64,000 bases of DNA, from assembly GCF_001653235.2 (NCBI RefSeq), contig NC_035792.1, positions 124,001 through 188,000 on the forward strand, in the 5' to 3' direction. The notes below the pieces were generated by a model that worked only from the letters and a program-made list of their open reading frames with translations, made no database searches and was not told the origin of the DNA. The translations under genes and the position numbers were made by a program. Below, one piece after another: positions 1 through 9,914 of the stretch (position 1 is the first letter of the stretch; each line of letters opens with the position of its first letter). The DNA comes from Pochonia chlamydosporia 170. Taxonomy: Eukaryota; Ascomycota; Sordariomycetes; Hypocreales; Clavicipitaceae.

Positions 1-952
1 CACCGTCGTTCGTTCCGCGGCAATTCTGGCTTCTCGGCAGTCTTGTTTACCCCCGCCATCTTTATGTCACCGTCCTGGTCCTGTGATGAATGTTGGCCAT
101 GCTGATAACCTCCTGAGCGAGCCTTCTCTTCTTTTGGCACGGAACCTCCACGGGCTTCTAGCTTCTCCAGTTTCCCAGCAATTTCCTGAACTCGGCTTAG
201 CCATTCCTGATATAACGTGGGTAGGTGCGCAGTAACCAAGCATCGTTGCAGTTGCGAGCTTAAGGCGTTCTCAAGGAACACAATCTTTGCGCTGTCTGGC
301 CAGTCGCCTCCCCTGCTTCCGCCAAGGCTTGTTCAAACCGGGGAAGGAATGTGGCCAGCGACTGATCTTCGCGCTGACGTAGAGTCCTCAGTGAGGTCGC
401 TGCTCGTGACTGGATATTACTGTCCTTATACGTGCGGTCAAGGTATCGCATTAACTCGTGGGGGTCAAAATTGCCGCCTGGCCCACCTGCCGCGTAAAAC
501 GTGGCCACGACCTGTTGTGGTTTTTCTTCTAGGCACGAATTAATAAGATACCACAAGTCTCGGTTCCCGTTATAATAGTGTGCATCGAGTTCTAGCTTGT
601 CTCTCATCTGCCTTGCCCAGGCCGCATAACCTTTCCGGGAGCCATTGTACTTTGGCGGGTTTGGCAATGGTTTCCTCTTGTTAGGGCTCCCATTTGACTG
701 TTGCGGAAGCTGCGCAGCATCGATGCCGAACAAGCTCTCGCTTGGCGTTCGCGTTGGAAGCGGTGGTTGAAGTCCTTCCTGAGGTTGCGGCGCCGTCGTG
801 CTGTTGGCGAGATGCTGCGTTAACGCCGCCAACTGGGCTTGCAAGGGCCCCAAGCTTGCATTGATCGCTTCATGAATACGATGGTCGATCCACTGGTGCT
901 GGGACGTAGGACTATCACCGGACTGTGTTTGCTGCTCCATCATAGCGGTCAT
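1..952 (-). pseudogene. LTR-retrotransposon gag, frameshifted and cut by the window edge
   Basis: The minus strand from the ATG at 952 encodes a 230-codon Gag-like protein. It has a Gln-rich N-terminus, then the typical retrotransposon gag core (PNPPKYNGSRKGYAAW, a Leu/Trp-rich middle, and FLPRFEQALAEAG near the end). The frame closes at 260. In another frame the minus strand continues with the expected downstream gag text (SAKIVFLENALSS, then a charged Lys/Glu-rich tail) to the window edge. The frame change falls near a run of four C at 310-313 on the plus strand, so one base has probably been lost there. No protease, reverse transcriptase or integrase is visible because the element runs off the left edge. 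Together with the adjacent LTR this is a Ty3/gypsy-type element, probably no longer able to make a full Gag-Pol. Seen: ORF, frame change, LTR. Inferred: family and loss of function. Confidence 0.8.
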
Positions 953-982
953 GCGACAGGTTCCGCGATAGTAGATTGATTG

Positions 983-993
983 AGCTTTAGATA
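983..993 (-). other. putative self-priming primer-binding site
   Basis: Directly downstream of the LTR, in the sense of the minus-strand element, lies TATCTAAAGCT instead of a TGG-type tRNA primer site. It is the exact 11-nt complement of AGCTTTAGATA inside the LTR (plus strand 1046-1056), where the RNA start would be expected. This is the layout of Tf1-type self-primed retrotransposons, in which the first 11 nt of the transcript fold back and prime cDNA synthesis. The pairing is seen; its use as a primer is inferred. Confidence 0.55.
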
Positions 994-1227
994 TGTAAGG
1001 GGCTGCGCCGCTGTTTGTTCAACATAAGGGTGCCGTATGATTGTCTATCTAAAGCTAAGGAGAAAGAAGGAGAAGAGCAAGCTCGAGGCTCGCCTCGAGC
1101 TTGCGCAGTTAAGTTGCAGTGGCAACTTAGGCGAAATTAATCCAATTACACAACCGACCGTCTGCACGGCGCCGAAGCTCCGGGCCCGGCAGAGCCGGGT
1201 CCACAGCATCGGGCATAGCCCGTGACA
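994..1227 (-). mobile_element. 5' LTR of the gag-bearing retroelement
   Basis: This 234-bp segment lies between the gag start and unrelated DNA. On the plus strand it begins TGTAAGGG and ends CCGTGACA, giving imperfect inverted ends of the TG...CA type. It matches the solo LTR at 2691-2919 in length (229 bp), in the block CTAAAGCTAAGGAGAAA at the same distance from the end, and in the terminal GGGCTCAGCCCGTTACA-like region. A perfect 13-bp hairpin with a 2-nt loop sits at 1077-1104. The element reads right to left, so this copy is its 5' LTR; the 3' LTR would lie beyond the left edge. The borders come from comparison of two copies and could be off by a few bases. Confidence 0.7.
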
Positions 1228-1503
1228 CTGGGCCTGTGCTCGATATGGTCGAAGCTAAAATACAGCGGGACCAAGCGTATAAGAATGGACGACTCTAGCG
1301 ACTCGGCCTCCCTAGTACCCGGATATACCCGGAAAAAACGCGAGTTTCTTGCGGCAAGGGGAAGAAGTAGTGCGAGAGGACCCATAGCGACTCATCAAGA
1401 TTTCGGAGCACTAAAGGGCCAAATGTGATTGGCCGAGAGGGCAAAGATCACGTGCAAAGTCTTCACAGGGTAGAGCATAGAGACCTTTCGTTCCTCAAGG
1501 CAT

Positions 1504-1958
1504 GCGCAGCGGGACTTTTTGAATGCGCAGCGGACCTAGTCCTAATCTAGCGATAAAACCCACTCTTATCTCTTATTAGAGACTCTACTTTGACACTAAC
1601 AAATCTACCTCCCAAGAAGATAGAGAGCTTCCTAGAGCAGCTAAATTTAAGGAGAGAGCACCACCTATAATAACATTTTCCAGCTATTTTTGGTTATCTT
1701 TACGGTTATCTTTGCGGTTATTTTCGCGGTTAGTTTTACAGTTAATTTCACAGTCATCTTCGCGGTCATCTTCAGTTAATTTTACGGCTAATTTTGTAGT
1801 TAATTTCGCAGGCAGGCGGAAAGTTAGGGGCAAAGAGAGGCATAAAGAGAGGCACACACGCAGAGAGCAACACAGGCATATCAGTATGCAGGTAATTGTG
1901 TTAGTAAAGGTGGGGAAAGTACTGAGGCCGCTGCGCATTTAAAAAAGTCCCACTGCGC
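1504..1958. mobile_element. MITE-like segment bounded by ~35-bp inverted repeats
   Basis: The left end (1504-1535) reads GCGCAGCGGGACTTTTT, two or three bases, then GCGCAGCGG. The right end (1928-1958), reverse-complemented, gives the same order with only a few differences (GCGCAGTGGGACTTTTTTAA, then the second GCGCAGCGG). Each terminal repeat therefore holds a direct duplication of GCGCAG. The segment is about 455 bp with no coding capacity, which fits a non-autonomous DNA transposon (MITE). No clear target-site duplication was found, so the outer borders and superfamily are open. Confidence 0.55.
1692..1811. repeat. 12-bp degenerate minisatellite
   Basis: About ten imperfect copies of a 12-bp unit of the form GGTTATCTTTAC / AGTTAATTTCGC follow each other inside the inverted-repeat-bounded segment. 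Every copy has the pattern purine-G-T-T-A, T-rich centre, then a two-base end of the kind GC or AC. The array gives repetitive short ORFs on both strands, which are not taken as genes. Confidence 0.75.
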
Positions 1959-2602
1959 GTTTATGTATTGAGACCACTAGATTCTTAACTCTAAGAATGA
2001 GGATTGCTCGGGGTGCGGTTAATATCTGTTCGAGGTGCAAAATGTCTCACCACTAGCTAAATTTAGGCCAGCAGCTATATTCCCGCACCTTATAGTGTAT
2101 TTTAGGTATAAATGCACGTAGTCTTATATATATTATCTATTGTAATTAATTCCAAAAATAACTTGCTATTTTGTAATGCAAGATAGATAGGTCTAAATAG
2201 CGCTTATAACTCGATTATTTTATTATACTTAATTCTATAAGGGAGGCCTTTTTCCTTGAGAACTTTAATAAACTATTGTTTGGTGTCACAAGTATACAGT
2301 ATAATTAGGTTAGAAATATAGTTAGAATCAAATAAGATCAGGTGACGAAGAAACTTGGGTCCTAATGTGTACAAGACTAAATCTTGCCAGATTTAGGTGC
2401 TATTCCCTTATTCTATTATATAGGAAAATCTCACGTGATTTAGAACCTCTTTAGGTAAATTAGGTTTGGACCTAAGTCGGGCCGGGTTTAAGTGAAGGTG
2501 TTCCTAGCACATTTGGGCCTGAGTTAGACCGGGTTTAAAGTACGTAAAGACCTGAGTCGGGTCTTTGTCCTGCACGCCTCACATTATCCTTACGATGTTA
2601 TG

Positions 2603-2625
2603 GATTCAAGCGTAACGCTTGAATC
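2603..2625. repeat. perfect 10-bp hairpin
   Basis: GATTCAAGCG and its exact reverse complement are separated by TAA. It lies about 65 bp before the solo LTR in repeat debris. No function can be assigned. Confidence 0.6.
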
Positions 2626-2690
2626 TTAAGGAAGAAGGAGACAAGTGGGTGGGGAGAGCCACCTAAGAACCCACCACGGGTCTTTCCCGG

Positions 2691-2919
2691 TGTAACGGTC
2701 CAAGCGAGTATATTGACAACTGGCTAGGTGACTATGAACAAGTATCCAAAGCTAAGGAGAAAAGGAAAAGGAGAGCAAGAAGGAAAGAGCTCGCAGAGCT
2801 CTTGTAGCCTTGTGAGCTTGCTTCTGCTAATCTCGCTTGTTGCTGGGGGTTACCAGCGACAAGGCTAGGGACGAAGGCGAGAGTGCAAGCCGAGCCACCA
2901 TCGGGCTCAGCCCGTTACA
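2691..2919 (-). mobile_element. solo LTR with 5-bp target-site duplication
   Basis: The 229-bp segment starts TGTAACGG and ends with its perfect inverse CCGTTACA. It is flanked on both sides by CCCGG (2686-2690 and 2920-2924), a 5-bp target-site duplication as made by LTR-retrotransposon integrase. No internal region or second LTR is present, so this is a solo LTR left after LTR-LTR recombination. It is related to, but clearly diverged from, the LTR at 994-1227 and lies in the same orientation (shared CAAAGCTAAGGAGAAA block). Confidence 0.85.
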
Positions 2920-3387
2920 CCCGGAGCTTAGGCGGACCCTATAAGGGCGCTTACTGGAGCTAAGCTTACCTTTCTCTCTCCTTTTCTCCCCTTATGAGAA
3001 AAGTTACTACTAGTGACGCTAGTTCGCAGAAGCCCCTAGGCCAGTCCCTTACATACGATCCGAATTACGCCTTACAACTATTAGGTAGAGATAAGGCTAC
3101 CTAATTTCTGCTTATAAGCTCTTTACTATTAATTATAGATATCTTTTAGGCAAAAAAAAGGTATTCTTTACTATTTGCTTAGATAATCGTACTAATACTC
3201 TAGGCAAAAAGTGCTTAATACTTTAAAAGCTTTAATATCTATAATTTCTGCTTATTAGAAAACGCGCAATATGTGTAATACTCTAAGGCGTTAATTAATT
3301 TATTATAGTTATAAATGCCTTGCTTCTAATAGTGCTACACGTAAAATATACTACTGGTTGTGGAAGTGGGTCTCTTAGAGAGAAAAA

Positions 3388-5412
3388 TCAAGGCGAGAGG
3401 GGTGTGCCGTACCTCGAGCAGAACTTGACCGCAACCGAGCAATCCTCCAGAGAATGTCCCCATGCGTAAGCCTTTGAAGGAGTCCGTGAAGATCCCGTAA
3501 AGGCGACAAGTGACCTGGGCTGATCAAATTTCCACGGCCCCTTTTTGCACCGGCGCTTTAATATGCCACTGATAGACAATGGATGGTTGTGAAGCATGTT
3601 GTGCAAGGCGACAATCTATGTTACGAGCGGCATCCCTGTTCACTGGTCACGTCCTTGGTGTTAGTAGAGCCTGGGTTTTGCGTGAACGATTGGAGGAATT
3701 GAGTTGATGGTGATGGTGGCGGCGGCCGGTAGTTGCAACCTGGCGCTTCAGAAGTATCCATGTTCCTTGGACGTGGATAATGAGGCTGAAATTCAGGGAA
3801 TGCATACTGTTGCGCATGATGTGTCAATTTAGAATTGGGTCAATGATTTTACTGAAAAATATCTGAATTAGACATGTTGATAGCTACTACACATGGGAAC
3901 TTTATGGCCATTTACGAGAAGGTGTTGTTGTTTCTGGAGACTTAATATATTCTTACTTGGTGTAACATTGAGGTTGGCCTCAAGTGCTGCTCTTCAACGT
4001 AAATCTCCCATCTCATCGCATCGCATCGCATCTCAGCTCGTGCGTCAGCCACTCCGTCAGCCCCCGTGATGTGTTCCCTGCACTTGGTCCAGCTTTACCC
4101 CTTTGATTCGGCATGTAAGCATTCGCAGCCATCGTCAGAGATGCAAGGTCCGACGCCAAAACTCGACAGAGCAGCCGCAATGCGGGAGGCTTCAATGCCG
4201 CACCGCGACGGCAACGAGACTGGTCATGGCATCACTGCCACCAGGCGTTTAAGAAGAGCGAACATCTTGTTCGACACATTCGATCTTATACGAAAGAGAG
4301 GGCGCTCTATCCTAAGACGTACAGGAGGCGGTAATTACCAGGATTTTCTGGTTGACAATTCTGCTGAGATGATGAACAATGTAGGAATTCCCTTGTGCGC
4401 CATGGCTGGACTCATATGCTATCGAGAGGAAACCACCATGTAGAGTCCATACAACCTGAACCAGTTATCGTCTCCAAGGCAGATGCTCCCTCCGAGTTAT
4501 TACGGAGCCAAACCTCCCCAAATGGTCCGGCTTCCTTCACCATGTTCATGAACTTGTTGACCGATACAAGGTCAAGAGCTGATTCGGACTCTGCACCAGC
4601 TGGATTAGAGCTCGTGGTACAGGATTGCCGATCTTTTACGGATACAGGGGCAATGGGAGTTGTCCCGTCGATTCGGCTTCATATTAGAGGCGTAGATTGA
4701 TGATCTCATTGACTCGTCTACAATGCCACAAGCACAAAGCTCCCGGATAAGTTTGTTTTCAGCCCTGTCTGCTGAATTCACTGGGCAAACTTGGTAGCCT
4801 GTAGTCTCCATGGCCCTAGACGCAGAACACCAGCCGTTTTGTTATCTGTCGTCATTAGCAATGATTGGGACACCCGCTTGTAGATACAGCATGACATCAG
4901 CCACGGGAACCTCTCAGCTGTAAAATTTGACTCCCGGTAACCCTGCGTGAGAAGCATACTATTCCCGACACAACCGACTTGCACGCCTCATGGCTTACCA
5001 AATCAATCCTGAGTGTCGGATTCAATGCGACAGAGACACCTCATGCCAAGCCACGAAATCCCCAGATGCATGCCAAATTAGGCAATGAGCTGTCTCTAGT
5101 GGCGCTAAATGCCGTATATGCTTACACCCAGAATCCAACTTCTCCATGCGCTAGAACTCGAGTTGAGCCAATGAGGTGTAATTGAACGTTGAGCATCATC
5201 AACAAGGTATGGGTTTAACGTGTTCGGCAACAACCCGAATTTCTCCTTTACATCGTGAGCAGCAAACTGTTCTTGGAGGTTTTCTTCATCATCGTCTATA
5301 AAAGGGCTAGGCATGTGCCGTCCATTGACAATGGATCTCTACCATCAAAGCCAGCGGATTCACCACATCACCAGGTTATTTACACTATCTACTGGCACTA
5401 ACCCATTGAAAT
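3388..5412. other. no recognisable gene; several unassigned short ORFs
   Basis: Two minus-strand ORFs (3606-3388, 72 codons; 3827-3621, 68 codons, Pro/Gln-rich), one plus-strand ORF (4066-4443, 125 codons, with a basic stretch RRLRRANILFDTFDLIRKRGR) and one minus-strand ORF (5314-5105, starting MPSPFIDDDEENLQEQ) are open, but none resembles a family I know. The minus ORFs could be exons or remnants of a small gene; no convincing intron joins them. A short CATCG/CATCT tandem lies at about 4012-4036. The part before 5413 must hold the esterase promoter. Confidence 0.4.
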
Positions 5413-7091
5413 ATGAAGCCTCAACCTCTCATACTAAGTTTGGCAGCACCCCTAGCCGCAGGGACAGCATGCCCTCCCAGATGGACAATTGGCCAAACCG
5501 TGCCAACAACATCCGGACCAGTTCACGGCCACGCAGCCACAAATGCCACCAAGGTGTCCGAATATCTCGGCATTCCGTACGCCATGCCACCGATCGGCAA
5601 GCTTCGGTTTCAAGCTCCTGTTCGATATAAGGGAACAGAAGATATCTCGGGTGACAGGTTTGTACGTAGTAATGACCCAGCGAGTGATTCACGCTGACAC
5701 TAGCAGGGCTTTGGCTGCGTTCCATCTGGTATTACGGACAATGACAGCGAAATCCCAGAGGAGTTGATCAAAAAATTTGGCATTACGCCGGTTGGCGTCA
5801 AGTTCTTGACTGAGATTATGAATGCTGGAATCCCAGTCAGTGAGGATTGCTTGACCCTGAATATCTGGACAAAGCCGCAGGTCGGGGAACGCAAGAAGGC
5901 CGTCTTGGTCTGGATCCACGGCGGAAGTTTTGTTGTCGGTACGAATAAGTTGACGCCACTTAACTCCAAGTGCCTTTACTGAATGTACATGCAGGAAGCT
6001 CTGCTTTGCCCTCCTACAACGGCCAGCATATAGCCGACCAGGAGAACATAGTGCTCGTCTCAATCAAGTGAGTCTCCTATTCCTGTCTCCATCACCCACC
6101 GATCTAACATCCTCCTAGCTATCGACTCAGCATCTTTGGCTTCCCAGGCGACCCTATGGGCAATGCCAACCCCGGCCTCCTCGACCAACGCTTAGCCATC
6201 GAATGGATTCGAGATAACATTGCCAGCTTTGGCGGAGACCCCAACCGCATCACCATATTCGGCCAGTCAGCAGGAGGCGTCTCCGTCGACGACTACTCCT
6301 ACGCTTTTCCGTCCGACCCCATCGTTAACGGCCTCATCTCGCAGTCTGGAACATCCACTGGCCTCGGACTTCGGACCGAAGCTCAAGCCCAAGAGTTTTG
6401 GTTCAACTCATCCAAAGCACTTGGCTGTGGAGATGCAAAATCCTCACCGCAAGCCGTCCACGACTGCATGTTGACGAAGCCAGCGAGCGAAATCGTCAAT
6501 CACCTAAGCAAGATTGTCAACGGGGCAATTCTCATCTCCTACTCACCAACGGTAGACAACAAGGTCGTATTCGCCAACTACACTGGCAGAAAGGCAGCTT
6601 CTCTACCAATGCTCATCGGCAACACCGATTTCGAAGGCGGCTTGTTCCAACTGTTTAGCCAAGAACCCGTGCCCGATGGATTCTGGAAGAACAATAGCCA
6701 GACGTTGTTTGGGTGTCCTGCAGCTCTTCGTGCAAAGGAGTCGGTTCGTCAGGGCAACCCTACCTGGCGGTATAGATACTTTGCCGAGTTTCCGAACATG
6801 CAGCTGTCGACACATCCCTCCAGCGGCGCGTATCACGAATCTGAAGTTCGACAGCTATTCGACACGGTGGACGAGAGCACAATCCGTAGCACGGCGCGGG
6901 AGAAGGCTCTGGCCAAGTACATGCGTGGCGCTTGGGCTGCGTTTGCCAAGGATCCGAAGAAGGGACTTTTGAGGTACAGGGACGGTTGGCCAATGTATAA
7001 GCCGAATGAGCGGACGCTTGTTCGGTTGGGGCTGAACAATGCTGTTGGTGCGCATGCATCATTCGACAAGATGTACGATTTGGATTGTTGA
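5413..7091 (+). CDS. secreted type B carboxylesterase/lipase
   Basis: Four exons (5413-5661, 5707-5938, 5995-6067, 6119-7091) give about 508 residues, close to the usual ~550 of this alpha/beta-hydrolase family. Intron 1 (GTACGT donor, GCTGAC branch) is only 45 nt. A hydrophobic N-terminus (MKPQPLILSLAAPLAAGTAC) is a likely signal peptide. Family marks in order: YLGIPYAMPPIGKLRF, SEDCLTLNIW, oxyanion-hole HGGSF, NPGLLDQRLAIEWIRDNIASFGGDPNRIT, the nucleophile elbow GQSAGG, the acid region GNTDFEGGLF and the catalytic-His region AYHESE. It should hydrolyse carboxylic esters outside the cell; the substrate cannot be told from the sequence. The neighbours do not suggest a pathway. Start chosen because it opens the signal peptide and no in-frame upstream ATG extends the homology. 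Confidence 0.88.
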
Positions 7092-8371
7092 TATTTGCTG
7101 TCTTTTGAAGTTGGTCCAACGAATGGTGGATGGAACTGCACGCTTGGAGCCTTTATTCGCGATTTAATGTTCTATTATCGATCTAGAGTATTCTTCAATC
7201 ACTTTCTATATTTCCGTAAGATTATGTTCTTAATGAGTATGCCACTATAAGTAAATAGAGAGATTCGGCGCTTGAACAGCTTGTTAGATCGTGGGAACCG
7301 TGAGCACTGCCGTGATAAATCAGCCCATCGACCATTATAACCACTTCAAGTCTCCCAACATGAGTGCTCTTAGCAGTAGAAAGCACCATAAGTTAACCAC
7401 AAGACCAATCCGTCATTACATACCAACTAACCCAACACTCGAGTCTCTTTGGCGAGCTCTCATCCAAGCCCAGAATCTAGCCACCACCCGCTCTCCCTCT
7501 TCCTTTCTTTGGTCAACTCTGCAATGCCATTTAATACATCAGGGTCTAAAACACAATACAAAATAAAACTTTTCGAAAAAAATAGAATAATACAATACAA
7601 TTGACACTCCGGTTGTGACAAGACTCCCATGTGTTCCCCAGACGCCCCACATTCATCAATTCATATCTTGAGTGACGTCGACAGCGGCTTTGCACAGGAT
7701 GAGGTGCATCAAATGTCGTCAGTTTGGGCAACTGCATGCATGTGTTGGTAACACAACATTGAACCTGCACAGTTTGGTCGATGCACAACATTAATCCTTG
7801 CTTGAATGCATTGACGGACGGCAGGGCAAGAACATCAAGGCGTACCTGCCTCAACGACCTCAACCTGGCAGCCAATCATTGATGCGCAATCTCGACTTCA
7901 AACCTGCGTCCTGAACGACTCAGAGATTTCAGAGATAAATACGTCCCACCTGAACAGCAAAACACAGCAAGTCAACAACACAGATAGTCGAATTCCCATT
8001 GATCTTCACACCTATTTTCCGTCGCCGATCATGACGGCAACTCCACCCTGCTACCAATATTCAGACTTCCACTTTCACTTTCAATTTCACCCCACCATGG
8101 TGCCCCTCCCCCGCCATCGCGCAACCAAGGAAGCCGCTTCTAAACGCCCGACAACGGCGAGAAGCTTAATCGACATTCCGAGTTTTGAGATGTCATTAGC
8201 TCCGATTCTGCTCACGCTTGACAGATTCGCCATTTACCACATAAATACTGCTGCAGGGAACGACCAGTTCTCACTCCAGTCGCGCCCCAGCTCGTATTTA
8301 CGTGCATAACGACAACAAGTCGAAAACAACCAGAATAGCTAATTCGACAACAGCGCTGAACAGTCCTCAAC
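7092..8371. other. intergenic, no gene seen
   Basis: The stretch holds the esterase 3' end and the promoter of the NmrA-like gene. Short ORFs here have no recognisable content. A T/A-rich patch lies at 7550-7600, and pyrimidine-rich leader-like sequence with CTTTCACTTTCAATTTCA lies at about 8070-8100. Confidence 0.6.
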
Positions 8372-9316
8372 ATGGCTTCCTCAACTCCCATCAAGAAGGT
8401 CTGCCTTATTGGCGCCAACGGAACGGTCGGTTCAGTCATCACAAAGGAGATCGTCAAGGCCGGCTGCTTCGACATGTCTGTTCTACGACGCTCCAATTCG
8501 TCCTCGCTTTCACCAGCTGGTGTCACTGAGATTCCCATCTCACCCGCCCTCGGTTTAGAGGAGCTTACGAAAGCTCTGGCCGGCCAGGACGCCGTTGTGG
8601 CCGCATTCCCGCTGAAGGACGTATCGGAGCACCTTCGTCTAGCAGAAGCAGCCTTCAATGCAGGTGTTCTTCGCTACATCCCCGCAGACTACGGGAGCTG
8701 TGATGCTGCCAGCCCTCAAGCCCAGCACCATCTGAAGCTGTACCGGGACAAGACCGCCGTACGGGTCAAGTGTGAAGAGCTTGCGGACAAGGCAGCTGCA
8801 GACCCGACAGGTGCTAGCCCATTCACATGGACGTCCATTATTTGCGGCCACTTTTTCGACTATGGCCTCCGAAGTGGCCTGCTCCATTTCGACATTGACA
8901 CCGAACGAGCACAGATCCTCGATGCTGGAGACATCAAAGCATCGGCATCTACTCTCCGCCGCGTCGGGGAGTCGGTAGTTCGTGTTCTTCAGCGTCAGGA
9001 AGCTACTCGTAACCGTGCTGTGTATGTCCAAAGCTTCTGCCCAACACAGCTTGAAATCCTGGCATCACTCGAGCGTGCTACCGGCAACAAATGGCACACG
9101 CAGCATCTAGACTCTAATGCCTTTCTGGATCGCGAGACCAAGCGCCTGGCCGCTGGTGATCATGAGGCCGTCGAGGAGATTGTTTTTGTTCTGGGCACTG
9201 TGGACGCGGACTGGACTCGCAAGGACGGATATGCAATGGAGTTGTTGGGTTTGGAGGACGAGAACTTAGATGAGGTGATTTGCGAGGTGCTGGCTGCTCA
9301 CAAAGCCAAGGCATAA
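8372..9316 (+). CDS. NmrA-like / isoflavone reductase-like NAD(P)-binding protein
   Basis: One uninterrupted exon of 314 codons; the ATG at 8372 lies in CAACATGG, a fair fungal start context. The N-terminus has a Rossmann fold with GANGTVGSVITKEI at about residues 13-26 (GxxGxxG type), followed by RRSNSSS, where NADPH-preferring members of this family usually carry a basic residue. Then come the AVVAAFPL strand and a YIPADYGSCD segment matching the RFxPSxFG site of the PCBER/isoflavone reductase family. These are atypical short-chain reductases or redox-sensing regulators acting in the cytosol; many fungal paralogues exist and the substrate is unknown. It stands alone between an esterase and a membrane protein, and no biosynthetic cluster is visible. 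Confidence 0.85.
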   Translation: MASSTPIKKVCLIGANGTVGSVITKEIVKAGCFDMSVLRRSNSSSLSPAGVTEIPISPALGLEELTKALAGQDAVVAAFPLKDVSEHLRLAEAAFNAGVLRYIPADYGSCDAASPQAQHHLKLYRDKTAVRVKCEELADKAAADPTGASPFTWTSIICGHFFDYGLRSGLLHFDIDTERAQILDAGDIKASASTLRRVGESVVRVLQRQEATRNRAVYVQSFCPTQLEILASLERATGNKWHTQHLDSNAFLDRETKRLAAGDHEAVEEIVFVLGTVDADWTRKDGYAMELLGLEDENLDEVICEVLAAHKAKA

Positions 9317-9914
9317 ATTGACGGCCATACTGAGAGGCTGTTTGCGACTTAATTGACGAGATAGAGAATGCGCTGTATAAACAATTTATGCGCATTAGTT
9401 TATAAGTCACTCTGTGCCTCGTGGTTTGATTCATTTTGGCCAGCATAAAAACTGCATCGGCATAGAGAACCAGCATGGTGGGAACCACGACAAAATGAGC
9501 TGGCAAGCCGAACTATGATCTTTGTATTAAATGCATCTTGAGAGCTTCCCCTTGCTGGCTCCCAAGATTCATGAGTTGCAGACGAAGCAACCCTGAGAGA
9601 ACCGCCCAATTTCCAGACTTCGTCAAGTCACCTCGGTCCGCCCTGAACAATAGGATCATAATTCCACGTCGACGCTGAGCTCTTAGTAAGTCTTCATCAG
9701 TCATAATACTTGCAAATCGAAAGATAGTTAAAGAAAGACAATTTTTTCTGGTCTATCGCTAAGGAATGTTGACAATCTGCTCCTCAATACACGCGTTCTT
9801 CCAAACACATGATCTCCCACATAGGCCTCCCCTCTAGCCCTCGTCGGCCTTCACACCAACCAGAATCCATAGATGGCCCAAGTCGCCCAAACCATCCAAC
9901 CACTTTTTCGCGCA
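9317..9914. other. convergent 3' region, no gene seen
   Basis: This separates the plus-strand NmrA-like gene from the minus-strand membrane protein, so both 3' ends point into it. No ORF here carries recognisable protein features. Confidence 0.6.

Larger units (their letters stand above)
1228..3387. other. AT-rich repeat debris without genes
   Basis: Between the retroelement and the first ordinary ORFs no protein gene can be supported. The stretch is mostly AT-rich with many TAA/TTA words, as expected for decayed, possibly RIP-mutated repeats. It contains the inverted-repeat-bounded segment (1504-1958), the hairpin (2603-2625) and the solo LTR (2691-2919), listed separately. Two loosely similar ~40-bp stretches with GACCTAAGTCGGG and GACCTGAGTCGGG words lie at about 2470-2570. 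Confidence 0.6.

Noticed and set aside
5413..9316. Secondary-metabolite cluster around the esterase and NmrA-like reductase
   Set aside because: No polyketide synthase, NRPS, terpene synthase, P450 or cluster regulator lies nearby.
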